A stretch of 5,312 nucleotides of DNA. Origin: Nitrospiraceae bacterium (lineage in GTDB: Bacteria; Nitrospirota; Nitrospiria; Nitrospirales; Nitrospiraceae). The DNA lies in assembly GCA_025934615.1 (NCBI GenBank), contig JAICXS010000178.1, positions 1 through 5,312 on the forward strand. The letters run 5' to 3'. Within the stretch, counting starts at the first letter, position 1; each line of letters starts with the position of its first letter. Below are positions 1 to 5,312 of the stretch, piece after piece. Under the pieces are notes generated by a model that was not told the origin of the DNA, ran no database searches, and saw only the letters and a list, made by a program, of their open reading frames with translations. The translations under genes were made by a program, and so were the position numbers.

Positions 1-173
1 AAGTGAACATCAAGATTCCGGTGGTCGTGCGTCTGCAGGGCACGAACGCGGAAGAAGGACGGAAGCTGCTGTCGGAATCGGGCCTGAAAGTCGATGTGGC
101 CACGGACTTATGGGAAGCGGCGCAGAAGATTGTGGCGGTGACGGGGAAGAAAAAGAAGGCAGCGACGGTGTGA
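1..173 (+). CDS. sucC: Succinyl-CoA synthetase (ADP-forming) beta subunit, C-terminal end only
   Basis: This is the 3' end of a gene that starts before the window; the first whole codon is at position 3 and the stop is TGA at 171-173, leaving 56 residues. The protein reads VNIKIPVVVRLQGTNAEEG and then continues through LLSESGLKV and a DLWEAAQKIV helix. This is the usual end of the SucC ligase domain (E. coli has the comparable VPVVVRLEGNNAE stretch). SucC carries the ATP-grasp nucleotide site and pairs with SucD in the cytoplasm to interconvert succinyl-CoA and succinate with nucleoside triphosphate formation. The catalytic ATP-grasp part lies outside the window. The tail ends in a lysine run (GKKKKAATV), slightly longer and more basic than the E. 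coli end. The presence of sucD downstream on the same strand strengthens the call. ADP or GDP preference cannot be judged from this fragment. Confidence 0.93.
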   Translation, partial: VNIKIPVVVRLQGTNAEEGRKLLSESGLKVDVATDLWEAAQKIVAVTGKKKKAATV

Positions 174-310
174 TCGTGGCCTGTGATAGCAGGACGTCAC
201 TCCGTGTCGCCCGCCGCACATACGAGGAAGGTCGTTGTACGCACAGTTGAGCGAGATCCTGCTGTCCAGGTCCCGTCCTTGTTTCCGTCGCCGTCTTGAG
301 AGACTAGAGG
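174..310 (+). other. Spacer between sucC and the lipoprotein-like gene
   Basis: This 137-base gap is GC-rich like sucC and has no convincing gene. I see no stem followed by a T run, so no intrinsic terminator for sucC, and no clear -35/-10 pair. A short inverted repeat (AGCAGGA at 188-194, TCCTGCT at 257-263) is present, but its 62-base loop makes it a weak candidate for anything. The low-GC composition begins roughly where the next gene begins, so this spacer belongs compositionally with sucC. Confidence 0.5.
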
Positions 311-928
311 ATGAAGAACGGAATAGAGAAGGCGCGGGGCGCGGCGACGAAGCACAGAGCCATACTAAGCAACATAATGGTCGTAGCCCTTTTCCCCTTA
401 GCGGTAGCTTCACTAACCGCATGTATCATGGTGAGAAGTAATGACTCCGAAAATCGCCGGGCCTCGTCTATCCAGACAGCACTGGAAGCCAAATCTATTT
501 CGATAGAGGTTTTGTCGACGTCGCCATCAGATGAAAAGCAGCATAGGATAATGCAAAAGGCTTACGAGGAGTCGGGGCTGTTTTCAAAAGTCACGGCCGG
601 AAGTCATCCAACGGACTTGAAAGCAGAAGTCCTATTGTCTGGTTTAGAGGGTAGGACTAATGGATTCATGAGGCTCCTTAATGGGATGACGCTGACTCTT
701 ATTCCTGACAAAATCGAGTATACACCGACAGTAACGGCAGTTTTTAAAGATCGACAGGGCAATACCATAAGTACGTTCAAGAAATCAGAGGACATCTCAA
801 TATGGGTTGAATTGTTTTTAGTCTTCGCGATGCCATTTGTAGATGGACCAAATACAGTTGCTGAAAGCGTGTTTTACGATTTGCATCGAGCAATCATCAA
901 CGAAGCTCATGCCAAGGGCACTTTATAG
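311..928 (+). CDS. Putative small lipoprotein of unknown function, located between sucC and sucD
   Basis: This 205-residue protein is not one I can name. The N-terminus has several K/R residues (1-16), a hydrophobic stretch (about 22-36) and a lipobox LTAC at 35-38, so Cys38 is the likely lipidated residue after signal peptidase II cleavage. The n-region is long. Starting at Met23 would remove all the positive charge, and a stop at 305-307 blocks extension upstream, so 311 is preferred. A modest purine stretch (GAGAGA, 298-303) lies 7 bases upstream. The mature part has a mixed charged region (60-110), a segment with LNGMTLTLIPDKIEYT (123-138), a strand-like region (139-160) and a second hydrophobic patch WVELFLVFAMPF (165-176). 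The layout resembles a loose group of uncharacterised envelope lipoproteins with a TLxLIP segment and a late hydrophobic patch; that resemblance is from memory. Sampled lines are about 38-43% GC against 55-58% in sucD, and AT-ending and rare-type codons (ata, agg, tta) are common, which suggests acquisition. It ends 30 bases before sucD. Confidence 0.75.
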   Translation: MKNGIEKARGAATKHRAILSNIMVVALFPLAVASLTACIMVRSNDSENRRASSIQTALEAKSISIEVLSTSPSDEKQHRIMQKAYEESGLFSKVTAGSHPTDLKAEVLLSGLEGRTNGFMRLLNGMTLTLIPDKIEYTPTVTAVFKDRQGNTISTFKKSEDISIWVELFLVFAMPFVDGPNTVAESVFYDLHRAIINEAHAKGTL

Positions 929-941
929 GGATGTAAGACCC

Positions 942-950
942 AGAAGAGGA
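942..950 (+). promoter_or_regulatory. Ribosome binding site of sucD
   Basis: The purine-rich AGAAGAGGA sits 8 bases before the ATG at 959, a good Shine-Dalgarno match and spacing. It supports the sucD start and gives sucD its own translation initiation signal in the short gap after the lipoprotein-like gene. Confidence 0.75.
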
Positions 951-958
951 TTGATCCC

Positions 959-1831
959 ATGTCAATTTTGGTCGATAAAAATACGCGCGTAGTGGTGCAG
1001 GGGATTACCGGTAAGGAAGGGTCGTTTCATGCGACGCAGTGTAAGGCGTATGGAACGCAAATGGTCGCCGGCGTGACGCCTGGAAAGGCGGGGCAAGAGG
1101 TCGAGGGCATTCCAGTGTTCAATACGGTGAGGGACGCCGCGAAGAAAACGCAGTGCGATACGTCGTTAATCTTCGTGCCGCCGCCGTTTGCCGCCGATGC
1201 GATTCTTGAAGCGGCCGATGCAGGGATCAAATTAATCGTCTGCATCACGGAAGGGATTCCGGTCAACGACATGGTGAAGGTCAAACGCGCGTTGAGCGGG
1301 CGCGAGGTGCGCTTGATTGGGCCGAATTGCCCGGGGATCATTACGGCTGATGAGTGCAAGATCGGCATTATGCCGGGTTTCATACATAAGAAGGGCCGTG
1401 TCGGCGTGATTTCACGGAGCGGCACCTTGACGTATGAGGCGGTCAATCAGCTTACGAACTTGGGACTCGGCGAGACGACGTGCATCGGGATCGGCGGCGA
1501 TCCCATTATCGGAACAGGCTACATCGATCTCTTAGCGCTCTTTGAAAAGGATCCCCAGACGGAAGCGGTCGTCATGATTGGAGAGATTGGCGGCGATGCG
1601 GAAGATAAGGCTGCGGCCTTCATCAAGCAGAATATCAAGAAGCCGGTGATCAGTTTTATCGCCGGAATTACCGCGCCTCCAGGACGGCGCATGGGCCATG
1701 CCGGCGCGATTATTACCGGTGGAAAAGGGACCGCGACGGAAAAAATGCAGGTCCTCGAAGCCGCCGGTGTGCGCGTCGTCAGAAACCCGGCCGAGATCGG
1801 CGAGACAGTTAAAGCCGCGTTGGGTCGCTAA
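959..1831 (+). CDS. sucD: Succinyl-CoA synthetase (ADP-forming) alpha subunit
   Basis: This complete 290-residue protein has the usual length of SucD (E. coli 289). It binds CoA and carries the phosphohistidine intermediate of succinyl-CoA synthetase, working with SucC in the TCA cycle in either direction. Visible landmarks in order are the CoA-binding Rossmann segment with GITGKEG (15-21), the PPPFAADAI stretch (74-82), CITEGIP (95-101), GPNCPGI (121-127), SRSGTLTYE (152-160), IGIGGDPIIGT (176-186) and the active-site GHAGAI with His247 (E. coli His246). All expected motifs are intact, so it should be functional. The ATG at 959 is supported by a good ribosome binding site and by N-terminal alignment with the family (MSILVDKNTRVVVQGITG). 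It lies 30 bases after the lipoprotein-like gene and 785 bases after sucC, an unusual separation. The stop at 1829-1831 is only 6 bases from the stop of the convergent kinase gene. Confidence 0.97.
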   Translation: MSILVDKNTRVVVQGITGKEGSFHATQCKAYGTQMVAGVTPGKAGQEVEGIPVFNTVRDAAKKTQCDTSLIFVPPPFAADAILEAADAGIKLIVCITEGIPVNDMVKVKRALSGREVRLIGPNCPGIITADECKIGIMPGFIHKKGRVGVISRSGTLTYEAVNQLTNLGLGETTCIGIGGDPIIGTGYIDLLALFEKDPQTEAVVMIGEIGGDAEDKAAAFIKQNIKKPVISFIAGITAPPGRRMGHAGAIITGGKGTATEKMQVLEAAGVRVVRNPAEIGETVKAALGR

Positions 1832-1837
1832 GTCGTC

Positions 1838-2788
1838 TCACGGGACCGGCTTATCCAATACTTCACGGACCTTCCGGGATAAGGCTTCAGGCGTGAACGG
1901 TTTTCGAAGAAGATCTGCGCTAGCCGGTAATCCTTCGCGCTGCAACACCGAATCATCAGAATAGCCTGAGATATAAAGTACCTTGAGTCCCGGCCGTTGT
2001 AACGCCAGACGTTGGGCTAACTCGCAGCCTCCTAAGCGAGGCATCACCAGGTCGGCCACCAATAGATGAATCGCCTTGAGCGTCTGCTCCATGATGCGAA
2101 GCGCCTCATCGCCATCCGAGGCCTCAATGACGTCATATCCTTGCTGGTGAAGTAAGTTGAAGATGAGCTCCCTCACAGCCGGTTCGTCTTCTACAACCAG
2201 GATACTTTCTCGTCCGGTCGGTAATGGATGGACCGCCACCGCAGGGGGACGTGACGGTGCGACAGTCGAACTCTGGCGAGGAAGATAGATGGTGAACGTT
2301 GAGCCAGAGCCAAACTGACTTGCCACGTCGATGTATCCACCGCTCTGCTTGACAATTCCATACACCATCGAGAGGCCGAGCCCGGTTCCCTTGCCGACGT
2401 CCTTTGTCGTAAAAAACGGTTCAAAGACTCGCCGCTTGGTTTCGCCATCCATTCCGATTCCGGTATCCTGAACCGCTAACCGGACATAGGTCCCGACGTG
2501 CGACCCCTGATGTTGATCGATATAGCCCTGGTCAAGGTCTGCGTCGGACGTTTCGATTGTCAGCGTGCCGCCCTCCGGCATGGCATCACGCGCGTTGAGG
2601 GCCAAGTTTACGATGACCTGTTCGATCTGCATCGGATCGGCTTTCACCTGACCGATCGGGCTCAGCCTAATATCGATATGGATGGTCTCGCCGATTAAGC
2701 GGCTCAGCATCGGTGAAATATTCGACACGACCGTATTAAGGTCGACCGGTCTGGGTTGGAGGATTTGTCGTCGGCTGAATGCCAGCAT
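1838..2788 (-). CDS. Hybrid histidine kinase, C-terminal part: HATPase_c and receiver domain
   Basis: This frame gives 316 residues beginning MLAFSRRQIL, the second helix end of HisKA, so the ATG at 2788 is an internal Met and not a natural start. The ATPase domain shows the N box (NLALNARDAMPEGG, with Asn65), the G1 box DTGIGM (108-113), FEPFFTTK (122-129) and the G2 box GKGTGLGLS (132-140). After a proline-rich linker (171-192) comes a CheY-like receiver (about 194-312) with the acidic pair at Glu200-Asp201, the phosphoacceptor Asp246 in VADLVMP, Ser274 and Lys296 in RKPF. All catalytic residues are present. The receiver at the C-terminus makes it a hybrid kinase that would relay phosphate to a phosphotransfer protein or use the receiver for feedback; no partner gene lies in the window. 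The stop (1838-1840) is 6 bases from the sucD stop. Confidence 0.85.
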   Translation of the reverse strand: MLAFSRRQILQPRPVDLNTVVSNISPMLSRLIGETIHIDIRLSPIGQVKADPMQIEQVIVNLALNARDAMPEGGTLTIETSDADLDQGYIDQHQGSHVGTYVRLAVQDTGIGMDGETKRRVFEPFFTTKDVGKGTGLGLSMVYGIVKQSGGYIDVASQFGSGSTFTIYLPRQSSTVAPSRPPAVAVHPLPTGRESILVVEDEPAVRELIFNLLHQQGYDVIEASDGDEALRIMEQTLKAIHLLVADLVMPRLGGCELAQRLALQRPGLKVLYISGYSDDSVLQREGLPASADLLRKPFTPEALSRKVREVLDKPVP

Positions 2789-3746
2789 CTTGAGTCAGCG
2801 CCGCGGCCCGATTGCCGGCCAGCTTGATCTGTTCAACATGAAGACGTTTCTTTTCATCGGACTTCAGGCTATTCAGCAGTAATTCGCTGTACCCGTTAAT
2901 CACAAAAATAAGATTATTAAAATCGTGCGCAATGCCGCCCGCCAACTGCCCCATGGCTTCCATTTTTTGCGATTGCAACAGCTGCTCTTGGCTCTCGCGC
3001 AAGGCGGCTTCGGTCTCTTCTCGCTGTTGGACTTCAGCTTTTAGTTCTCTGTTGAGGCGCTCGCCTTGTACGTTGGCGGACGTCAGATAGCGGACGAGAC
3101 CGGTATTTTCAGTCTGGAGTGCCAATGAAGACGTGATCGTGCGGGACATGCGGCGAGCGGTGAACAATAAGGCCAACATGAACAAGAGCAGCACCGCGCC
3201 CATGGTGAAATGGATCTCGTCCTGCTGGCTGACTAAGTGCACGACCGTGGGCAGTAACGCCGGCAGAAAGAAGAGCAGGAACACTTCCATGCGAGGGGTC
3301 AGGACGGCGACGGCCCCCACCGCCATTCCGCCAAGCATAAACACTAGAAACATCTGATGTGAAATCGAGTCCGGCGGATACAGAGCAATGCCGGCCGCAC
3401 CCCAACCCATGCCGGCGATCGCCGCCCCAATTCCATACGCGCGATTCCATTGCCGTGGGCTCATGCCGGCATCTGAAGCGGTCCAATACCGATAGACCAA
3501 GCCTGCCCGAGCCGCGGTGACCACGGCGATAACGAAGAGCCACCATCCAAGAACCTGTGTCGCAATGACCTCGCGCTGAATATAAGCCAGGACCGGAGCA
3601 TTGATCGCCGTCGCAAGCAGTCCTTCAAAGGCACCGCTATAGAGAAGTCTGACCTGCTGGGGGAAAATGGTGGTTGCGGTTGTGTGGGTCGGCGTTGAAT
3701 GATTCACATTGGTGACGTCCGGTGCATCGTCTAGTGAAAATACCAT
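2736..3746 (-). CDS. Hybrid histidine kinase, N-terminal part: membrane sensor, coiled coil and HisKA
   Basis: This frame encodes 336 residues, of which about 319 are genuine; the last 17 (from DAGIQPTTN on) are out-of-frame. A soluble start (1-33) precedes six probable membrane helices at about 34-56, 64-86, 104-123, 130-150, 153-172 and 181-197. These form an integral membrane sensor with almost no periplasmic domain. A heptad-like coiled coil (about 209-262, rich in E, Q, L and R) leads to the H-box GQLAGGIAHDFNNL, with His274 the autophosphorylation site. The short loops suggest it senses something in or near the membrane; the signal cannot be read from the sequence. The ATG at 3746 cannot be extended because a stop lies two codons upstream, and no Shine-Dalgarno is visible before it. 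A GTG at codon 14 is an alternative start, also without a good site. Confidence 0.8.
   Translation of the reverse strand: MVFSLDDAPDVTNVNHSTPTHTTATTIFPQQVRLLYSGAFEGLLATAINAPVLAYIQREVIATQVLGWWLFVIAVVTAARAGLVYRYWTASDAGMSPRQWNRAYGIGAAIAGMGWGAAGIALYPPDSISHQMFLVFMLGGMAVGAVAVLTPRMEVFLLFFLPALLPTVVHLVSQQDEIHFTMGAVLLLFMLALLFTARRMSRTITSSLALQTENTGLVRYLTSANVQGERLNRELKAEVQQREETEAALRESQEQLLQSQKMEAMGQLAGGIAHDFNNLIFVINGYSELLLNSLKSDEKKRLHVEQIKLAGNRAAALTQDAGIQPTTNPPTQTGRP
2789..2792 (-). other. Frameshift point in the kinase gene
   Basis: On the minus strand the sequence runs ACT CAA, a lone G at 2789, then ATG CTG GCA. The left frame gives LTQ and the right frame MLAF. Restoring the family spacing (two residues between LT and the LLAF or MLAF motif) needs two extra bases, for example CAG where only G remains. 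A one-base insertion would also restore the frame but would leave the protein one residue short of the usual spacing. Confidence 0.8.
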
Positions 3747-3967
3747 ATTCTACGAGGATGAGGAAGGTAGATCGGCGAAGATGCCTGGGCGAGGCGGCTT
3801 CTTTAGAGCGAGCGTCGTCCACATTATTACAGAATACTTCTTCCCATTTTCGTCCTGGCGTGGTACCGTAAAGCTCCTTCGAGTTTTTGGACATCTAAAT
3901 CATCGGTTGCCTCTCTCCTGCACGTCCCTGATCGTTTCGGTACGCTGATCAACTAAAGGGAGTCTCT
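3747..3967. other. Divergent intergenic region between the kinase and radical SAM genes
   Basis: This 221-base stretch should hold the promoters of both divergent genes, but I cannot identify a convincing -35/-10 pair in either direction. It does contain a strong minus-strand Shine-Dalgarno-like stretch (AGGAGAGAGG, 3919-3910), followed 6 bases later by ATG ATT TAG ATG, that is, a two-codon reading frame that stops and is followed immediately by an in-frame ATG at 3894. The frame from 3894 (MSKNSKELYGTTPG) stays open to 3637 and overlaps the kinase start in another frame. It may be a leader or decayed small gene, or chance. No intrinsic terminator or transposon end was seen. Confidence 0.45.
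3955..3962 (+). promoter_or_regulatory. Ribosome binding site of the radical SAM gene
   Basis: AAAGGGAG lies 5 bases before the ATG at 3968. The match and spacing are good and support that start codon. Confidence 0.7.
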
Positions 3968-5312
3968 ATGCGCGTGTTTTTAGTCCACGTCCGCGATCCG
4001 CAGTTTTATGCACTGCCCACCGGTACGCCGGATATCCAGGGCAAAAAACGGATCATGGGTTTCCCGCCGATCGGCATTATGTCGCTGTCCGCCGTGCTCA
4101 AAAAGGCCGGTCATGAATGTGTGATGTTCGATCAGGCCAATCCCGATACGCCGAATGAGACCATTATTGATGAAATTCAACGACAGCAACCAGCGCTTGT
4201 CGGTCTGAGCTTTTTAAGCACCACTAGTTATCCCTATGCAAAGATCCTGGCGCGGCAGATTCGTGCCGTCAACTCTCAGGTCAAGCTCGCCTTTGGCGGC
4301 GTGTTTGCCACGTTGAATGCCCAGTTGGTCAAATTGCAATGTCCGGAAGTCGACTTTGTTTGTCGTGGCGATGGAGAGCAGTTGTTGCTCGATTTGCTCG
4401 AACGACTGGATGATCCGGCCACAGTTGCCGGCGTGACATGGGCCAACGGCGGCCGGCTGATGCATAACCCGAATCAGACGATCGAGCGCCACCTCGATCA
4501 GTGGCCGTTTCCGGATCGCGAGAGCCTCCCGCTGGAATTTATCGAATCCATGCCGCTCGACGTGCCGGCGGTCTTGTCGATGGAGCGGTTTACGACGATG
4601 CAGACGTCACGCGGCTGTCCGTGGCCATGCGTCTTTTGCGACATCCCGATGTTCAATGAGGGAAAGTGGCGTTCGCGAAGCGCCCAGCACGTGGTGGATG
4701 AGTTCAAGCATCTTCAGGCGCAGGGCTATGGCTGCGTCTATTTCGTGGACGACCATTTTCTCTTGCAACCGAAGCGTATCCAGGCGATTTGCACCGGCAT
4801 ACAAGAGGCGGGCATCACGATCCAATGGGGCTGTGAGGGCCGAGTCGATTCCGTCGCCCAGCATCTCTTCCCCACGATGGCGAAGGCTCACTGCCGGACG
4901 ATCATGTTCGGCGTGGAGAGCGGCAGCCAAAAGGTGCTCGATCGGCTCCAGAAAGAACAGACGCTCGCGGAGATCGACACGGCCGTCACCAACGCCAAGC
5001 AGGCGGGCATCGAAATCGTGCACGGCTTTTTCGTGGTCGGCAGCCCTGAGGAAACCGTCGAGGACATGCGCGCCACATTTGATTTCGCGTCGAAGCTTCC
5101 GCTCGATACGTTTGCGTTCAACCGTCTCTGTGTCTATCGCGGTACGCCGTTATGGCAGGAGTACGTCAAACGCGGTCTCGTCGATGATGCCGCCGACTGG
5201 TACAAATACTTTAAATGTTCGGAGATCGATCCGACGTGCCTTTCAGGTGAGATCATTCATGCCGAACGTCGCCTCGGATTGCGGCGGCTCATTCTGTACA
5301 AATTCGCTCATT
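3968..5312 (+). CDS. B12-binding-type radical SAM protein, 3' end beyond the window
   Basis: The frame is open from the ATG at 3968 to the window edge (448 codons), so the C-terminus is missing. Residues 1 to about 150 look like the cobalamin-binding domain common in class B radical SAM proteins: a first strand MRVFLVHV, the FPPIGIMSLSAVLKKAGHE segment (32-50), LVGLSFLSTT (78-87) and FGGVFAT (109-115), then VDFVCRGDGE (128-137). The base-off DxHxxG signature is absent, as is usual in this class. The radical SAM core follows with TSRGCPWPCVFC; Cys217, Cys221 and Cys224 form the CX3CX2C site for the [4Fe-4S] cluster that cleaves S-adenosylmethionine. Further core marks are FVDDHFLL (259-266), FGVESGS (314-320) and GFFVVGSPEET (353-363). 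The protein is cytosolic with no signal peptide. Relatives methylate or rearrange unactivated carbons in lipids, cofactors and natural products; the substrate here cannot be inferred, and BchE- or Hpn-type names would be guesses. A good ribosome binding site supports the start. Confidence 0.9.
   Translation, partial: MRVFLVHVRDPQFYALPTGTPDIQGKKRIMGFPPIGIMSLSAVLKKAGHECVMFDQANPDTPNETIIDEIQRQQPALVGLSFLSTTSYPYAKILARQIRAVNSQVKLAFGGVFATLNAQLVKLQCPEVDFVCRGDGEQLLLDLLERLDDPATVAGVTWANGGRLMHNPNQTIERHLDQWPFPDRESLPLEFIESMPLDVPAVLSMERFTTMQTSRGCPWPCVFCDIPMFNEGKWRSRSAQHVVDEFKHLQAQGYGCVYFVDDHFLLQPKRIQAICTGIQEAGITIQWGCEGRVDSVAQHLFPTMAKAHCRTIMFGVESGSQKVLDRLQKEQTLAEIDTAVTNAKQAGIEIVHGFFVVGSPEETVEDMRATFDFASKLPLDTFAFNRLCVYRGTPLWQEYVKRGLVDDAADWYKYFKCSEIDPTCLSGEIIHAERRLGLRRLILYKFAH

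Larger units (their letters stand above)
1838..3746 (-). pseudogene. Membrane-bound hybrid histidine kinase with receiver domain, reading frame broken
   Basis: Two overlapping minus-strand frames together encode one hybrid sensor kinase of about 636 residues. Read in order, the domains are six probable membrane helices, coiled coil, HisKA, HATPase_c and receiver. The upstream frame holds the sensor part and the phosphorylated His; the downstream frame holds the ATP-binding and receiver parts. Neither half alone can act as a kinase. The break is at about 2789: the first frame reads AAALTQ and then nonsense, while the second begins MLAFSRRQILQPRPVDL, exactly what follows in this family. Related kinases usually read LTRQLLAFSRRQ there, so one codon retains only one of its bases, which best fits loss of two bases. 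It could be a genuine pseudogene, a strain-specific mutation or a sequencing/assembly indel; both halves keep all their key residues, so the damage is recent or artefactual. A programmed shift is not supported by any known slippery motif here. Confidence 0.85.

Noticed and set aside
188..263. Inverted repeat AGCAGGA / TCCTGCT after sucC as a possible terminator or operator
   Set aside because: The arms are only 7 bases with a 62-base loop and no T run follows; a match of this size is likely by chance.
10..422. Minus-strand open frames over the sucC end, the spacer and the start of the lipoprotein-like gene, including a 104-codon frame at 108-422
   Set aside because: They are low-complexity products rich in R, S and P, antisense to sucC and to the better supported plus-strand gene, with no recognisable domain.
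1027..1446. A 139-codon minus-strand frame inside sucD
   Set aside because: It is fully antisense to a well conserved sucD and has the composition expected of a shadow frame in GC-rich coding DNA.
2786..2795. Programmed +1 frameshift in the kinase
   Set aside because: There is no prfB-like CUU-UGA site, slippery run or internal Shine-Dalgarno at the shift, and the missing-base count fits a simple 2-base deletion better.
3109..3546. A 145-codon minus-strand frame inside the kinase sensor region
   Set aside because: It overlaps the membrane-helix coding frame; its R/G/H-rich product lacks any domain, and the kinase frame is clearly the real one.
3863..3943. Inverted repeat GTACCG / CGGTAC in the divergent intergenic region as an operator
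   Set aside because: The arms are 6 bases and far apart, with no second copy or symmetry around a promoter.

Overview
The window looks like an ordinary chromosomal stretch from a moderately GC-rich Gram-negative bacterium. Coding density is high, most genes are near 55-58% GC by hand count of sample lines, and there is a lipoprotein-type signal and a multi-pass hybrid sensor kinase. The style of the proteins would fit Nitrospira or a relative (Nitrospirota), but that is an impression from memory and not a search result.

Layout. (1) Positions 1-1831, plus strand: the last 56 codons of sucC (succinyl-CoA synthetase beta subunit), then a gene for a small unrecognised lipoprotein-like protein (311-928), then a complete sucD (alpha subunit, 959-1831). 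The middle gene is clearly AT-richer than its neighbours and separates two genes that usually lie side by side. (2) Positions 1838-3746, minus strand, converging on sucD with only 6 bp between the stops: a membrane-anchored hybrid histidine kinase (six probable membrane helices, coiled coil, HisKA, HATPase_c, receiver). Its reading frame is broken at about 2789, between the H-box region and the ATPase domain. (3) Positions 3747-3967: a divergent intergenic region. (4) Positions 3968-5312, plus strand: a radical SAM protein with an N-terminal cobalamin-binding-type domain, still open at the window edge (448 codons seen).

How they work together. SucC and SucD form the enzyme that interconverts succinyl-CoA and succinate with ATP or GTP formation, in the oxidative or reductive TCA cycle. 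No promoter or terminator is evident between sucC and sucD, so the lipoprotein gene is probably co-transcribed with them, although no functional link is apparent. The kinase and the radical SAM gene are divergent and need not be related. The most notable points are the gene between sucC and sucD and the frameshift in the kinase. I saw no tRNA, rRNA, CRISPR array, transposase or convincing new multi-gene system.
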